Source of the DNA: an uncultured Sulfolobales archaeon
GTDB lineage: Archaea; Thermoproteota; Thermoprotei_A; Sulfolobales; NBVN01
Assembly (NCBI GenBank): GCA_937949785.1
Contig: CALEDH010000008.1
Span: forward strand, 62,001-126,000
Length of the DNA: 64,000 nucleotides
Direction: 5' to 3'
The notes under the pieces are model-generated. The model had not been told where the DNA came from, made no database searches, and saw nothing but the letters and a program-made list of their open reading frames with translations. The position numbers were made by a program, and so were the translations under genes. Positions 43,813 to 53,162 of this stretch are shown piece by piece (the first letter of the stretch is position 1; each line of letters opens with the position of its first letter).

Positions 43813-44952
43813 GTGGTGATATCATTAAGTCCTGATGACGTCGTTAAGATGTTGAAGGTGTTGAGGGATATGGAGCCGAGTTATGCTAAGGGTGAGATAT
43901 TAGGGTCTATGACAGTTGACCCACCTCAATACCTAGTAGAAGCCTTCAAAACATTCATTAACACTAACCTAAATGACCTTAAGCTCTTTAGGGCTGCGTA
44001 TGAGCTTGAAGTAGAGTGTATTAAGTGGTTATCAAGTTTAATGCATGGCGATGGCTATGGATTACTAACATATGGTGGAAGTGAGTCAAATTTAACAGCT
44101 CTCTACGTATTAAGGGAGTTTACCGGGGGAGACGTTGTTTTAGCTCCTAAAACAGCTCATATGAGTATTAGGAAGTCATGTAAGGTACTTAAGATGAACT
44201 TAGTTGAGGTAGGGGTTAAAGATGATTATATACCCAATATTGATGAATTATGCGATTTAATTTATAGATATGATGGTAGGCTTACCTGCGTCGTTATGAC
44301 TGCAGGGACTACCGACTTAGGTGTCATTGAACCTACTGACCTATTAGTAAGTAAGTGCAGGGATGTTAAGTACGCTATCCACGTAGATGCGGCGTACGGG
44401 GGCTTAATAGCTCCATTTACCGCCGAGCTAGACCCTAGCATACCTATTTTCGACTTCAGACTAAGCAACGTTTACTCAATAACTGTTGACCTCCATAAGA
44501 TAATCGCCCCTGTGCCGTGTAGCGCGTTACTACTACGTAATAAGGAGTTAGAGGAGTTGATAACGTTTGAAGCTCCATACATGCCTTCAGGTGTGAATAG
44601 AAGTTTACTAGGTACTAGGAGCGGCGGCATCGCAGCTGCTGCGTGGGCTGCTATAAAGTCCTTAGGGATTGAGGGACTTAAGAATTTAGCTTTAGACTTA
44701 GTCAGTAGGGCTAAGTACTTAAGCCGTAGCTTAACTGATTTAGGTATTGAAGTCTTAATCGAACCTAAACTACCTATAGTGACCTTCAGAGTTAGTAATA
44801 AGGATAGAGTTATGAAGCAGTTATGGGATTTAAAGATGTATGTTTACCCAACATCTTTACCTAACTCATTGAGGATTGTAGTAGGACCGCATATAACTTA
44901 TGAAGTGATTGATAGGTTCGTAGATGTGATGGCTGACCTCATAAAGAAGTAG
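43813..44952 (+). CDS. mfnA: Group II PLP decarboxylase (MfnA type: aspartate/tyrosine)
   Basis: 379 aa. ILGSMTVDPP and LLTYGGSESNLTAL at the N-terminal side, PLP contacts AIHVDAAYGG and the Schiff-base Lys in TVDLHKIIAPVP. Archaeal MfnA enzymes decarboxylate aspartate to beta-alanine for coenzyme A, or tyrosine in methanogens; outside methanogens aspartate is more likely. GTG start at 43813. Confidence 0.9.
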   Translation: MVISLSPDDVVKMLKVLRDMEPSYAKGEILGSMTVDPPQYLVEAFKTFINTNLNDLKLFRAAYELEVECIKWLSSLMHGDGYGLLTYGGSESNLTALYVLREFTGGDVVLAPKTAHMSIRKSCKVLKMNLVEVGVKDDYIPNIDELCDLIYRYDGRLTCVVMTAGTTDLGVIEPTDLLVSKCRDVKYAIHVDAAYGGLIAPFTAELDPSIPIFDFRLSNVYSITVDLHKIIAPVPCSALLLRNKELEELITFEAPYMPSGVNRSLLGTRSGGIAAAAWAAIKSLGIEGLKNLALDLVSRAKYLSRSLTDLGIEVLIEPKLPIVTFRVSNKDRVMKQLWDLKMYVYPTSLPNSLRIVVGPHITYEVIDRFVDVMADLIKK

Positions 44953-44960
44953 GTACGGTT

Positions 44961-46682
44961 TTAGAAGATACTTATGAGTGTGAGGAGTGGGATCGCGTTC
45001 ATAATTATTAGAGATATAAGTATGTACTTAGCGGCTAGACTTCCTAACACCTCTAAACTCCCAACCATGTCCCATACCTTGTTCCCTATCAACCTAACGT
45101 TTCTGAACACCACATCTGCGGTGTGGATGTACGCGTTAGCCGTATTAGACATAGCGTTAGAGACAACACCCTTAACAACTTCTATTATATCGTCACAGCA
45201 GTTAACCACATCATATGGTGATTCCTTAAATGATGCAGCACAGCTATGGTCATCAGGGGTTACGACCTCTACGTAATCAACACCTAAACTAAGTATTTCA
45301 GATGTTAAAGCCTTCCTAAACGCTATATCCATGTTATTACCGTATAGGTATATTAACACATGTTTAGATCCGTTGAAATCCATTACTAACGACTTTACCT
45401 TATTGAAGCAAAGCCCTCTATGTAGGGAGCTCACATAGCCTTCCCCATAACCAACTGAAAAGTTGGTGACTTCATCGCAACTATGGTTGTTAACTATGTT
45501 ATCCAGTAAGTTCTTAAGAACGCCTAAATCTACTTCTCTAAACCCCTTAGCGCTGTGGGTGTCGATAAGTGAGTAGAAGTATAACTCCCTACTACCCTTA
45601 ACTAAGTCCCATATCTCGTAGGGCAGGTCATCAGAACCTATCTCTAAGTTCTTAAGGAAGGCCATGAAGCCTGTCTTAAGTGGGACTACGTAAGCTTCCC
45701 AACCGCTATCACCTACAACGACGTATGGCTTACATGGTTTTAAGGCTGCAGTTGTGTTGAGAAGTCCGTCTAAATTGTTATTTAAGTACTTAACTATTTC
45801 CCCGCTATCTAATGACGTTGTCAGGTTCCTCTCATGTGAGCACGGTGTGTGGAATACGAATGCCTGATACCTACTTCCTAAAGACCTCTCTAGGTCGTAT
45901 ATGAATCTAGAACTACCTATATTTCTAAACGGTCCGAAATGAATTGTCGGAAATACTAACAATATGTTCTCGTTACTATCAGTTTTAATTAAGGCAAACC
46001 TCATTAAGACATCACTACTCTCAGAGTACTTATCAAATTCTAATTCAATGGGTTGCGGATCATTGCTAAACCAGCTTGCTACGAAGGCGTTGATGAGCGA
46101 CATAGGTTTAATTCCGAATGAGCTACGGCCCTTAGACTCTATAATGATTATTACTAGAACTGATGTTATAAGCGATAATACCTGTATTAAAGAAGCTCTG
46201 ATTAAATATATCGGTGCAGATGAGCTGATCACATCACTATTTAGTATTAGATACGTTATAAATTGGGGGATTGTTGAAGTTATTAATGCTTGTAGACGCC
46301 TCATAAAAACTTGAAGCACTATATATGCCATCCCTGAGGTAGCTAACACACCTAGACCCCTAATATCAGTTAGCTTAGTGAGGATTACCTCAGCAATGGA
46401 GAAGACGCATATTAGGATCGTCGTAAGACCTAAAACCCTCTTAATATTTAAAGTCTTAGACTTAGTCGTAATTAAGTTGAGGGTTAAGAAGACTGTAAAT
46501 CCTACTACGTAATTAATTACGTTATTTAGGTATATGCTTAGTTCTACTGCCGGCGTTGCCGAGGCTATACCTACTAATAAAGCTACGATTAGGTACGTAG
46601 CAATTATCACATACGCCTTAGGGAGTAGGAAGAGTCTTTTATAGTACCGCCTTACTATTGCCTCACTACTCATTCGATACAT
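44961..46682 (-). CDS. DUF2070 family integral membrane protein
   Basis: 573 aa. N-terminal half with about six TM helices, then a soluble domain with the family blocks TIHFGPFRNIGSSRF and VFHTPCSHERNLTT, ending in one more TM. The soluble domain resembles an extracellular or cytoplasmic hydrolase-like fold, with conserved His/Cys, but no activity is known. Widespread in archaea. ATG 46682 or 46673 as start. Confidence 0.87.
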   Translation of the reverse strand: MYRMSSEAIVRRYYKRLFLLPKAYVIIATYLIVALLVGIASATPAVELSIYLNNVINYVVGFTVFLTLNLITTKSKTLNIKRVLGLTTILICVFSIAEVILTKLTDIRGLGVLATSGMAYIVLQVFMRRLQALITSTIPQFITYLILNSDVISSSAPIYLIRASLIQVLSLITSVLVIIIIESKGRSSFGIKPMSLINAFVASWFSNDPQPIELEFDKYSESSDVLMRFALIKTDSNENILLVFPTIHFGPFRNIGSSRFIYDLERSLGSRYQAFVFHTPCSHERNLTTSLDSGEIVKYLNNNLDGLLNTTAALKPCKPYVVVGDSGWEAYVVPLKTGFMAFLKNLEIGSDDLPYEIWDLVKGSRELYFYSLIDTHSAKGFREVDLGVLKNLLDNIVNNHSCDEVTNFSVGYGEGYVSSLHRGLCFNKVKSLVMDFNGSKHVLIYLYGNNMDIAFRKALTSEILSLGVDYVEVVTPDDHSCAASFKESPYDVVNCCDDIIEVVKGVVSNAMSNTANAYIHTADVVFRNVRLIGNKVWDMVGSLEVLGSLAAKYILISLIIMNAIPLLTLISIF

Positions 46683-46706
46683 GATCAGTTAATGATTATG
46701 TAAAGA

Positions 46707-47555
46707 TTAATAAGCTATACGTTTACATGACCTTAATACCCTACTACTTAATACTTCAACCTCATTAACCGTAAACCACGGGGTTGAGTCTCTAACCCTA
46801 AGTGAGGCAGCTGAGGTAGCAGTAGCTACAGCCTCCTCAAAACTAACACCTAAGATTAAGTACTTATAAGCAAATACTGCAGTAAATACATCTCCAGTAC
46901 CTAACGTATTCCCGTAGATTAGTTGGGGTGGTTGAATAGTGTTGAAGACTCCATCATTAGTTGAGAAGTATGTAGGACCTGAGCCGTTAGTGATGATCAT
47001 AGGTATGTTAAATTCGTGAAAGCAGTTAATGACGCCGACACCCCTACACCTAGGCGGGAACTCATACCACTCACCTCTTAAGATCAGTTCATCACATTCT
47101 AACTTAGCTAGCTCTGAAAACACCGAGTAATCGTTGAAGACTATCCCATCCCTACCTACAGATCTCGTAAACCCTTGAACATCTATCACAACCCTCTTCC
47201 CGCTGACCAACTCCTTAACAACTTCTAACGGGATCTCATTCATGGTTAAGGAGATAACCACGTACCTACTAAGACTGCCTGCAAGCTCTCTCAAATTAAT
47301 ATGGCTCTTCCTAACCAACTTAAGCTTTCTGCTACTATCTAATTCTACCCTAAAGACTGTCTCACCAACACCGCATGGAATTAAATTAACACCTAACCGA
47401 CGGAGGAATTCATATGTAGTGCCCTCAGTTGTGAGGACCGTGAATTTATTGAATCCTAAGAAACTAAGAGCTAAGGATGAGTAAAACGCAGGGCCTCCTG
47501 CAAACCCGTAGCCATAGATTAAATCCTTAGTAGACGATAAAATCATGGATAACAT
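46707..47555 (-). CDS. PfkB family carbohydrate kinase
   Basis: 282 aa. GFAGGPAFYSSLALSFLG matches PfkB motif 1 and NTLGTGDVFTAVFAY motif 2, with catalytic Asp in GTGD. The usual first strand (with the substrate-binding Asp) is missing, since the protein begins about 18 residues before motif 1. Ribokinase-, inositol- or nucleoside-kinase-like roles are possible. It is followed after 24 bp by the DUF2070 gene. Confidence 0.87.
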   Translation of the reverse strand: MLSMILSSTKDLIYGYGFAGGPAFYSSLALSFLGFNKFTVLTTEGTTYEFLRRLGVNLIPCGVGETVFRVELDSSRKLKLVRKSHINLRELAGSLSRYVVISLTMNEIPLEVVKELVSGKRVVIDVQGFTRSVGRDGIVFNDYSVFSELAKLECDELILRGEWYEFPPRCRGVGVINCFHEFNIPMIITNGSGPTYFSTNDGVFNTIQPPQLIYGNTLGTGDVFTAVFAYKYLILGVSFEEAVATATSAASLRVRDSTPWFTVNEVEVLSSRVLRSCKRIAY

Positions 47556-47584
47556 ACTACGTCCTCAAACTAAAAGTTAATTAA

Positions 47585-47596
47585 GGTATAAATTTA
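47585..47596 (+). promoter_or_regulatory. TATA box for tRNA-Gly
   Basis: GGTATAAATTTA ends 15 bp and is centred about 21 bp before the tRNA 5' end at 47612. Confidence 0.5.
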
Positions 47597-47611
47597 AGGA
47601 GTTTAAGGAGG

Positions 47612-47689
47612 GCGGCGGTCGTCTAGCCTGGTTAGGACGCCGGCCTCCCAAGCCGGAAATCCCGGGTTCGAATCCCGGCCGCCGCACCA
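47612..47689 (+). tRNA. tRNA-Gly(CCC), CCA encoded, no intron
   Basis: Cloverleaf: acceptor GCGGCGG / CCGCCGC, anticodon stem CCGGC/GCCGG with loop CTCCCAA (anticodon CCC), T arm CCGGG-TTCGAAT-CCCGG, discriminator A, encoded CCA. 78 nt. Confidence 0.97.
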
Positions 47690-47785
47690 AGTAATTGAAA
47701 AGCACTCCTAGAAGTATGATGGTGTCCTCACATCTCCACCCCTCAGTATGAGGTATTAGGTTTGACTTACTAGACTTTGACCAAT

Positions 47786-47797
47786 AATAATATAAAG
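47786..47797 (+). promoter_or_regulatory. TATA box for the class III aminotransferase
   Basis: ATAATATAAAGT is centred about 27 bp before the GTG at 47818, which points to a leaderless transcript. Confidence 0.42.
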
Positions 47798-47817
47798 TAG
47801 TTTACGTATATCAGTAG

Positions 47818-49191
47818 GTGTTTGCCTTGTCTGAATATGAGGTTGTGGAGAGTAGGTTGTCGGGATTACTTCCATCTCTTGAGCGAGATTATGTTGGGAA
47901 AACTAAGGTTAGCAGTGAGTTATTTAGGAGATCTCTTAGGGTTTTACCTGGCGGTGTTACATATCATGTTAGGTTCTTACATCCTTACCCACCATTCATT
48001 GTAGGGGGTAGTGGTACTAGGGTTTGGGATGTTGACGGCAATGAGTACTTGGATTTTTGGATGGGTCACGGCACTCACGTATTAGGGCATGCGCCTGACT
48101 TCGTAGTTGATGCAGTATGTGAGATCTCCAGGAAGGGCACACACTTAGGGTTTGAGAATTACTACGTATTAGAATACGCTGAGTACCTAACTAAGGTCCT
48201 CCCTAACGTGGAAATGTTAAGGTTCTGTGTTAGTGGTACTGAAGCTAATATGTACTTAGTTAGGCTGGCTAGGGCGTATACCAAAAGGAAATACGTAGTT
48301 AAGATTGAAGGTGGTTGGCATGGAGGTTATGACTCGCTTCACATATCGGTAAACCTCATAGACGAGCCTGAATCGGCTGGACTCCTCGAAGACTCTGTAA
48401 AGTATACCTTAACAATACCTTTTAACGACTTAGACGCTGTTGAGAAGGTGTTGAGGAAGTATCCAGTAGCAGCAGTCCTCCTAGAACCGGTGTTAGGCGG
48501 TGGGGGGTGTTTAGAGCCTTTAGAGGGGTATCTCAGAGGGTTAAGACAGCTGACCTACGAGTACGGTACATTACTCATACTTGACGAAGTGATTTCAGGG
48601 TTTAGACTCGCATTAGGCGGTGCTCAGGAATACTTCAACATCAACGCTGACTTAGTGGCTTACGGGAAGGTAATAGGTGGTGGTTACCCAGGGGCTGGAG
48701 GCTTCGGAGGTAGGGCTGAGTACATGGAATTGCTAGACCAGTTAAAGTACCCGGATCAGAGGCTTAGATCGTATCATGGAGGCACCTTCGTAGGAAACAC
48801 CATAACTACGGTGGCTGGCTACACGTTAGTTAAGTACTTAGCCGAGCATAGGGGGATTTACGAAGTAGCTAATAATCTATGGGAAGGGATTTCTAAGGAG
48901 TTCGAGAAAGTATGTATGGAGTACGGTGGTATGTGCTGGACAACAGGTGTAGGGACTATGAGGGCCGTCCACTTCACTAAGTTAAGACCTAAGAACTTTA
49001 GAGAGGTTAGGGAGCTACGTTGGAGTAGGGTAGTGGAGAAAGCCTTCAACCTATATGCCAGGACCAACGGCATACTCTACATCAGTGAGAAGTTATTCCA
49101 TGTATACCCATCACTAGTTCAGAGTCGTAAGGAAGTAGAGTACCTACTTAAAACATTTACGAATTTCATGGATATGATAGTTAAGCTATAA
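47818..49191 (+). CDS. Class III aminotransferase, glutamate-1-semialdehyde aminomutase-like
   Basis: 457 aa fold-type I PLP enzyme. SLRVLPGGVTYHVRF and GTRVWDVDGNEYLDF are the GSAM-like start; PLP motifs are SGTEANMYLVRLAR, LLILDEVISGFR and the Lys in AYGKVIGGGYPG. The protein is about 25 residues longer than a HemL and there is no heme gene nearby, so a different amino acceptor (an amino acid or polyamine) is plausible. GTG start 47818. Confidence 0.87.
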   Translation: MFALSEYEVVESRLSGLLPSLERDYVGKTKVSSELFRRSLRVLPGGVTYHVRFLHPYPPFIVGGSGTRVWDVDGNEYLDFWMGHGTHVLGHAPDFVVDAVCEISRKGTHLGFENYYVLEYAEYLTKVLPNVEMLRFCVSGTEANMYLVRLARAYTKRKYVVKIEGGWHGGYDSLHISVNLIDEPESAGLLEDSVKYTLTIPFNDLDAVEKVLRKYPVAAVLLEPVLGGGGCLEPLEGYLRGLRQLTYEYGTLLILDEVISGFRLALGGAQEYFNINADLVAYGKVIGGGYPGAGGFGGRAEYMELLDQLKYPDQRLRSYHGGTFVGNTITTVAGYTLVKYLAEHRGIYEVANNLWEGISKEFEKVCMEYGGMCWTTGVGTMRAVHFTKLRPKNFREVRELRWSRVVEKAFNLYARTNGILYISEKLFHVYPSLVQSRKEVEYLLKTFTNFMDMIVKL

Positions 49192-49268
49192 CTCCTAGAC
49201 ATCAATCAGGTCTTCTCAGAAGGTTTGAATGGTTTAGAATTAACGCTTTGAAGCTAGTAGCCCACCCT

Positions 49269-49303
49269 ACCATCAATAAACGTTTAGATAATTCATTGAT
49301 GGT
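49269..49303. terminator. 9-bp inverted repeat between convergent genes
   Basis: ACCATCAAT (49269-49277) pairs exactly with ATTGATGGT (49295-49303), with a 17-nt loop, in the gap between the aminotransferase and the oxidoreductase genes that converge here. A bidirectional 3'-end element is the simplest reading. Confidence 0.4.
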
Positions 49304-49315
49304 GTTAAGAGATGA

Positions 49316-51259
49316 TTACCTACTCCTAATCTTAACTTTAACTGAGTTGAATATCGGACCTCCCCCCACCAGCTGCGTCTCAACCGGTACTATAGTATTT
49401 AGTGACTTACCGTTAATGTCTTTTATCTGTCTTTGAACCCATAAGGTCTTCCTTAACAGCGAACCATCGATCCTAGCAAGGAGCTCCACACAACCATCTT
49501 CACTGCATATTTCAACTATATCACCTTCTTTAATGGTTAGTTCTTCAGCATCATCCGGATTTACATGAACCTCAGGTCTAGGGTCTCCGTATACCTCCCA
49601 GAATTGCGTATGTGTATATAGTGGTGATGCGGTATTTAAAAGTGTAAATCTCCCATTGTCTAAGGATTTCATAACTGGTTTTGGAAGTGGGTTTAAGTTC
49701 TTCTTATATGCTGTAGTTGAGTAGAATTCTATCTTACCTGTAGGTGTCTGATATTCATCTCTAGGTCTGTATTTAAGCTTTAAGGTCTTACCACTTAATA
49801 ACTCCTCGAAGGAGCCTTCAACAGCTCCTTCTAATACCTTCCTCAAAGCATCCCAGGGATCTTCATATATCAATCCACACTCTATATTAAGTCTCTTAGC
49901 AAGTTCCTTCACCACCCATACCTCATCCCTACTCTCACCGAGCGGTTCGACAGCCCTTTCAGATATCCTCACATAGTTATGGCTGTAGGGCAGTGTGATG
50001 CAGGTTTTTTCTAAGTACGTAGGTGCTGGTAGGACTACATCTGAGAATATGCATGTCTCATTCCAATGCGGGGTATGTGTGACTACGAAGACATCGTTTC
50101 TCAGCAACCCCTCCCTCAAGTATTTCTGCCCGGGTAACGTGAGTAAGGGATTCATGTTATATATGTAGATAAATTTAAACTCACCTTTTAAGATATGTTC
50201 TGCTAATGCGACTTGACTTACAACTCTAACCTTATTTAGTAGTAAATCCTCACCAGTTAGATAACCTACGTTTACGTAGAACCCTCTACTATTGCTGTAG
50301 TAAAACCCTCTATGCTGTCCTACCAACGCTGGCAGTAAGGATAGTATCCGAGCGGTTTCCCCTCCATTAACAGATTTCTGAACCCCTAAACCTATCATAA
50401 TCGTGCTTGGCTTAATATGGCTGTAAATCTCTGCAAACTTAATTATTAACTCCTTACTAACACCAGTTATTTCAGAGATATTCTCTAATTCATACTTCAT
50501 AACCTCATTAACAAATAACTCATAACCAAACGTATACCTCTCTATGAAATCCTTATCGATGAGGTCTCCCTCAATTAAGGTTCTCGCCATGCCGTAACCT
50601 AACCACACATCAGTGCCGGGCTTAATAGGTATCCATAGGTCTGACTGCATAGCCGTCTCACTCCTCCTCGGATCGACGACAACTACCTTACACCCATCAC
50701 GTTTAGCTCTTAACAACTGCATCCATAGGTGAGGAGCACTCACCGCCGCGTTAAATCCCCATAGGATAATTAACTTCATGCTGATGAGTTCGTCTGGTAG
50801 TACACCATAGCTTAAGCCGTAGTGAAGGCTTATGCCTTCATGGCCTGACCTACTGCAGATACTGTAATCAGTTTTAGCAGCACCGATAACGTTCCAGAAC
50901 CTTTGAGGGAAATACCATGTTATTAAGTCCATATTACCAGCGTATTCTAGGTGGAGCACACCTTCAGATCCGTAATTCTCTAAGACCTCCTTGAACTTCC
51001 TAATTATAATTCCCAACGCATTATCCCAGCTAACAATCATGAAATTACCTTTAGGCTTACTACCTATGTTAACATGCGGGTACATAACCCTATTTCTATA
51101 GACCCTACTACTATCCGCAACACCCCTCGCACATAGGAAGCCGTCTGTTATCGGGTTCTCAGGATCTGGACGGATGGTCTTAATAATACCGTCCTCTACA
51201 ATTACCTTCATAAAGCATGTGTCATAGCAGTCCCTCATACAGACAGATCTGATATGCAT
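49316..51259 (-). CDS. Molybdopterin (bis-MGD) oxidoreductase, stand-alone
   Basis: 647 aa, DMSO reductase superfamily. N-terminal [4Fe-4S] site C-x3-C-x3-C (VCMRDCYDTC) with the fourth Cys in GFLCARG, then DYSICSRSGHEG (region that supplies the Mo/W ligand), VVVVDPRRSETAM, and the C-terminal MGD-binding barrel with VHVNPDDAEEL. Shape and length fit the group of short formate dehydrogenase/thiosulfate-type or aldehyde-unrelated members of unknown substrate. No Fe-S or membrane partner subunits are adjacent and no Tat signal is seen, so it looks cytoplasmic. Confidence 0.9.
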   Translation of the reverse strand: MHIRSVCMRDCYDTCFMKVIVEDGIIKTIRPDPENPITDGFLCARGVADSSRVYRNRVMYPHVNIGSKPKGNFMIVSWDNALGIIIRKFKEVLENYGSEGVLHLEYAGNMDLITWYFPQRFWNVIGAAKTDYSICSRSGHEGISLHYGLSYGVLPDELISMKLIILWGFNAAVSAPHLWMQLLRAKRDGCKVVVVDPRRSETAMQSDLWIPIKPGTDVWLGYGMARTLIEGDLIDKDFIERYTFGYELFVNEVMKYELENISEITGVSKELIIKFAEIYSHIKPSTIMIGLGVQKSVNGGETARILSLLPALVGQHRGFYYSNSRGFYVNVGYLTGEDLLLNKVRVVSQVALAEHILKGEFKFIYIYNMNPLLTLPGQKYLREGLLRNDVFVVTHTPHWNETCIFSDVVLPAPTYLEKTCITLPYSHNYVRISERAVEPLGESRDEVWVVKELAKRLNIECGLIYEDPWDALRKVLEGAVEGSFEELLSGKTLKLKYRPRDEYQTPTGKIEFYSTTAYKKNLNPLPKPVMKSLDNGRFTLLNTASPLYTHTQFWEVYGDPRPEVHVNPDDAEELTIKEGDIVEICSEDGCVELLARIDGSLLRKTLWVQRQIKDINGKSLNTIVPVETQLVGGGPIFNSVKVKIRSR

Positions 51260-51400
51260 AGCATTAATAACCGATATTTACTACTACAATGTATAATTAA
51301 CTTTATGATATTTTCTTAATTAACTTAACTAATTAAAATGTAAAGCATTTTTTTCAATTAATGAACTTTTAAAAATGTTAACACTAACAATGTTACGAAA

Positions 51401-51411
51401 ATTTTAAATTT
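51401..51411 (+). promoter_or_regulatory. Promoter region of the rubrerythrin-encapsulin operon
   Basis: ATTTTAAATTT (TATA) 33-43 bp before ATG 51444; the GGGGGAG ribosome site is at 51430-51436. Just upstream TGTTA-ACAC-TAACA (51377-51390) is a small dyad that could be an operator. Confidence 0.48.
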
Positions 51412-51443
51412 ATGGTTACTAATATTGAAGGGGGAGTATTAAT

Positions 51444-51998
51444 ATGGTTAGAGCTATGACTAAGGAGGCGTTGCTATCAGCTTTTGGCGGGGAGTCTATG
51501 GCTCACCTCAGGTATTTAGTATTTGCTGAAGTAGCTGAGAAGGAGGGATATAGCAACGTAGCTAGGTTATTCAGAGCAATAGCTTATTCCGAGTTTGTTC
51601 ATGCTAGAAACCACTATAATAACCTTAAAGAATATGATGAAGATGTTAAGGTAGCTGCAGGACTCCCAATAGGTCCTGGGAATACCTCTAAGAACTTAGA
51701 GTTAGGTATTAGAGGTGAGGAATTTGAGATCAACGAGATGTATCCCATATATCTTGAGGTAGCGAAAGCTCAGGGGGAGAAAGGAGCTGAGAGGAGCTTC
51801 TACTTCGCATTAGAGGCTGAGAAGATACATGCCCAACTCTACAGGGAGGCTAAGGGATACGTAATTAATAAGCAGGACTACCCATTGAAAGGTAATGTAT
51901 GGGTATGCCCAGTATGCGGGCATACATACGTCGGGGATGAAGCACCTGGGAAATGTCCTATATGCGGTGTGCCTAAGGACAAGTATGTAGGATTTTAG
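51444..51998 (+). CDS. rbr: Rubrerythrin
   Basis: 184 aa. N-terminal di-iron four-helix bundle ([52 protein letters not shown]) and C-terminal rubredoxin-like site CPVCGHTY ... CPICGVP. It reduces hydrogen peroxide in anaerobes. A strong ribosome site precedes the ATG. The encapsulin gene starts 14 bp behind, so the two are one operon. The C-terminus ends right after the rubredoxin site, without an encapsulin-targeting tail. Confidence 0.96.
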   Translation: MVRAMTKEALLSAFGGESMAHLRYLVFAEVAEKEGYSNVARLFRAIAYSEFVHARNHYNNLKEYDEDVKVAAGLPIGPGNTSKNLELGIRGEEFEINEMYPIYLEVAKAQGEKGAERSFYFALEAEKIHAQLYREAKGYVINKQDYPLKGNVWVCPVCGHTYVGDEAPGKCPICGVPKDKYVGF

Positions 51999-52012
51999 GA
52001 GATGAGCGGTAT

Positions 52013-53074
52013 ATGATGTCCAAACATCCATTAGACCTACAGCCGGGGAGGAAGTTAACTAGGGAGGAGGTCGAAGAGGCTTTAAGACTATCAATTACAG
52101 CAGAATTAGATGCTGTAAACCTCTACCTACAACTTGCTAGGGCTATAGACGATGAGAAGGTAAGGAAGGTATTCGAAGACATAGCTAAGGAGGAGAAAAC
52201 ACATATAGGCGAGTTCCTAGCAATGCTTAAAGTATTAGATAAGGAGCAGGTAGAGGAGCTGGTTAAAGGGGCTGAGGAGGTTAAGGAGTTAACGGGAACC
52301 TCGGTTAATGACCCGCAGTTAGGTAAGGTAGGGTCAGAAGTAACTCTAGAAGACTTGTTTAAGCAGGTCATATCAATGTTTAAAGATGTTGTAGATAAGT
52401 CGAGGATTCTTAAGAAGTACCTACCCGTAGTCAGACTTGATAGGGGGGTTGAGAGCGTCGTAGTAGAGAAACTAGTAGATGGTAGGTTAGAGAGGTCTGT
52501 AAAACGACTGCATGAGATCTCAATGAAGTTTAAGATCAGTCAGAAATCTATTGACGTAGCTGCTAAGGGTGGGCAGCCTATAGAGATTGCCGATGCGTAC
52601 AACACTGCTAGGAACTTCGCTATGTCAGAAGATAAGTATATAATTGAGGAATTACTCACAGCCGAGGACACTGTTAAGTTACCTCTTAGAAATTGGGGTG
52701 AGTTAGGGGTTCCAGTAAGTGATGTAGCTAACGCAGTCATCAAACTATATGAAAACAGGGTTGGCAAACCATTAATACTACTCGTAAGTCCTACAAGGTA
52801 CTCCGACCTACTAGTCGTACATGAGAAAACAGGTGTTACAGAGCTTGAGAGGGTTAAGGGGTTAGTCGATGAGGTCATCATAGTACCTGCGTTACCAGAC
52901 GACCATGCAATAATACTCTCACCGCAGGTAAGTATATTAGACGTCGTACTAGCAGGGGATGCTGAAGTAGACTACATAGGACCTGAGGACGGATTCCACG
53001 GATTTAGAGCGTGGGAAGCGATAGGTATTAGGTTAAAGTACGGTAAAGGTGTTTGCATCTTAAAAGGTGGTTAG
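52013..53074 (+). CDS. Ferritin-like domain fused to encapsulin shell protein
   Basis: 353 aa. Residues about 1-100 form a short ferritin-like two-helix unit (TAELDAVNLYLQLARAID; FEDIAKEEKTHIGEFLAML: E plus ExxH), as in encapsulated ferritins. Residues about 105-353 match the HK97-fold encapsulin shell: PVVRLDR..., GELGVPVSDVANAV, PLILLVSPTRYSDL, IIVPALPDDHAIILSP and DVVLAGDAEVDYIGPEDG. The same fusion forms the Pyrococcus furiosus virus-like particle. The protein would self-assemble into an iron-storing compartment with ferroxidase units inside. Cotranscribed with rubrerythrin. Confidence 0.92.
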   Translation: MMSKHPLDLQPGRKLTREEVEEALRLSITAELDAVNLYLQLARAIDDEKVRKVFEDIAKEEKTHIGEFLAMLKVLDKEQVEELVKGAEEVKELTGTSVNDPQLGKVGSEVTLEDLFKQVISMFKDVVDKSRILKKYLPVVRLDRGVESVVVEKLVDGRLERSVKRLHEISMKFKISQKSIDVAAKGGQPIEIADAYNTARNFAMSEDKYIIEELLTAEDTVKLPLRNWGELGVPVSDVANAVIKLYENRVGKPLILLVSPTRYSDLLVVHEKTGVTELERVKGLVDEVIIVPALPDDHAIILSPQVSILDVVLAGDAEVDYIGPEDGFHGFRAWEAIGIRLKYGKGVCILKGG

Positions 53075-53162
53075 GTCGCATAAGTCACATGTAAGTTAGA
53101 AGGTAGGTAAGAAAAAGATCTTAACATCATGATTTTTTATTCATTTACGTTATATCAATCAC

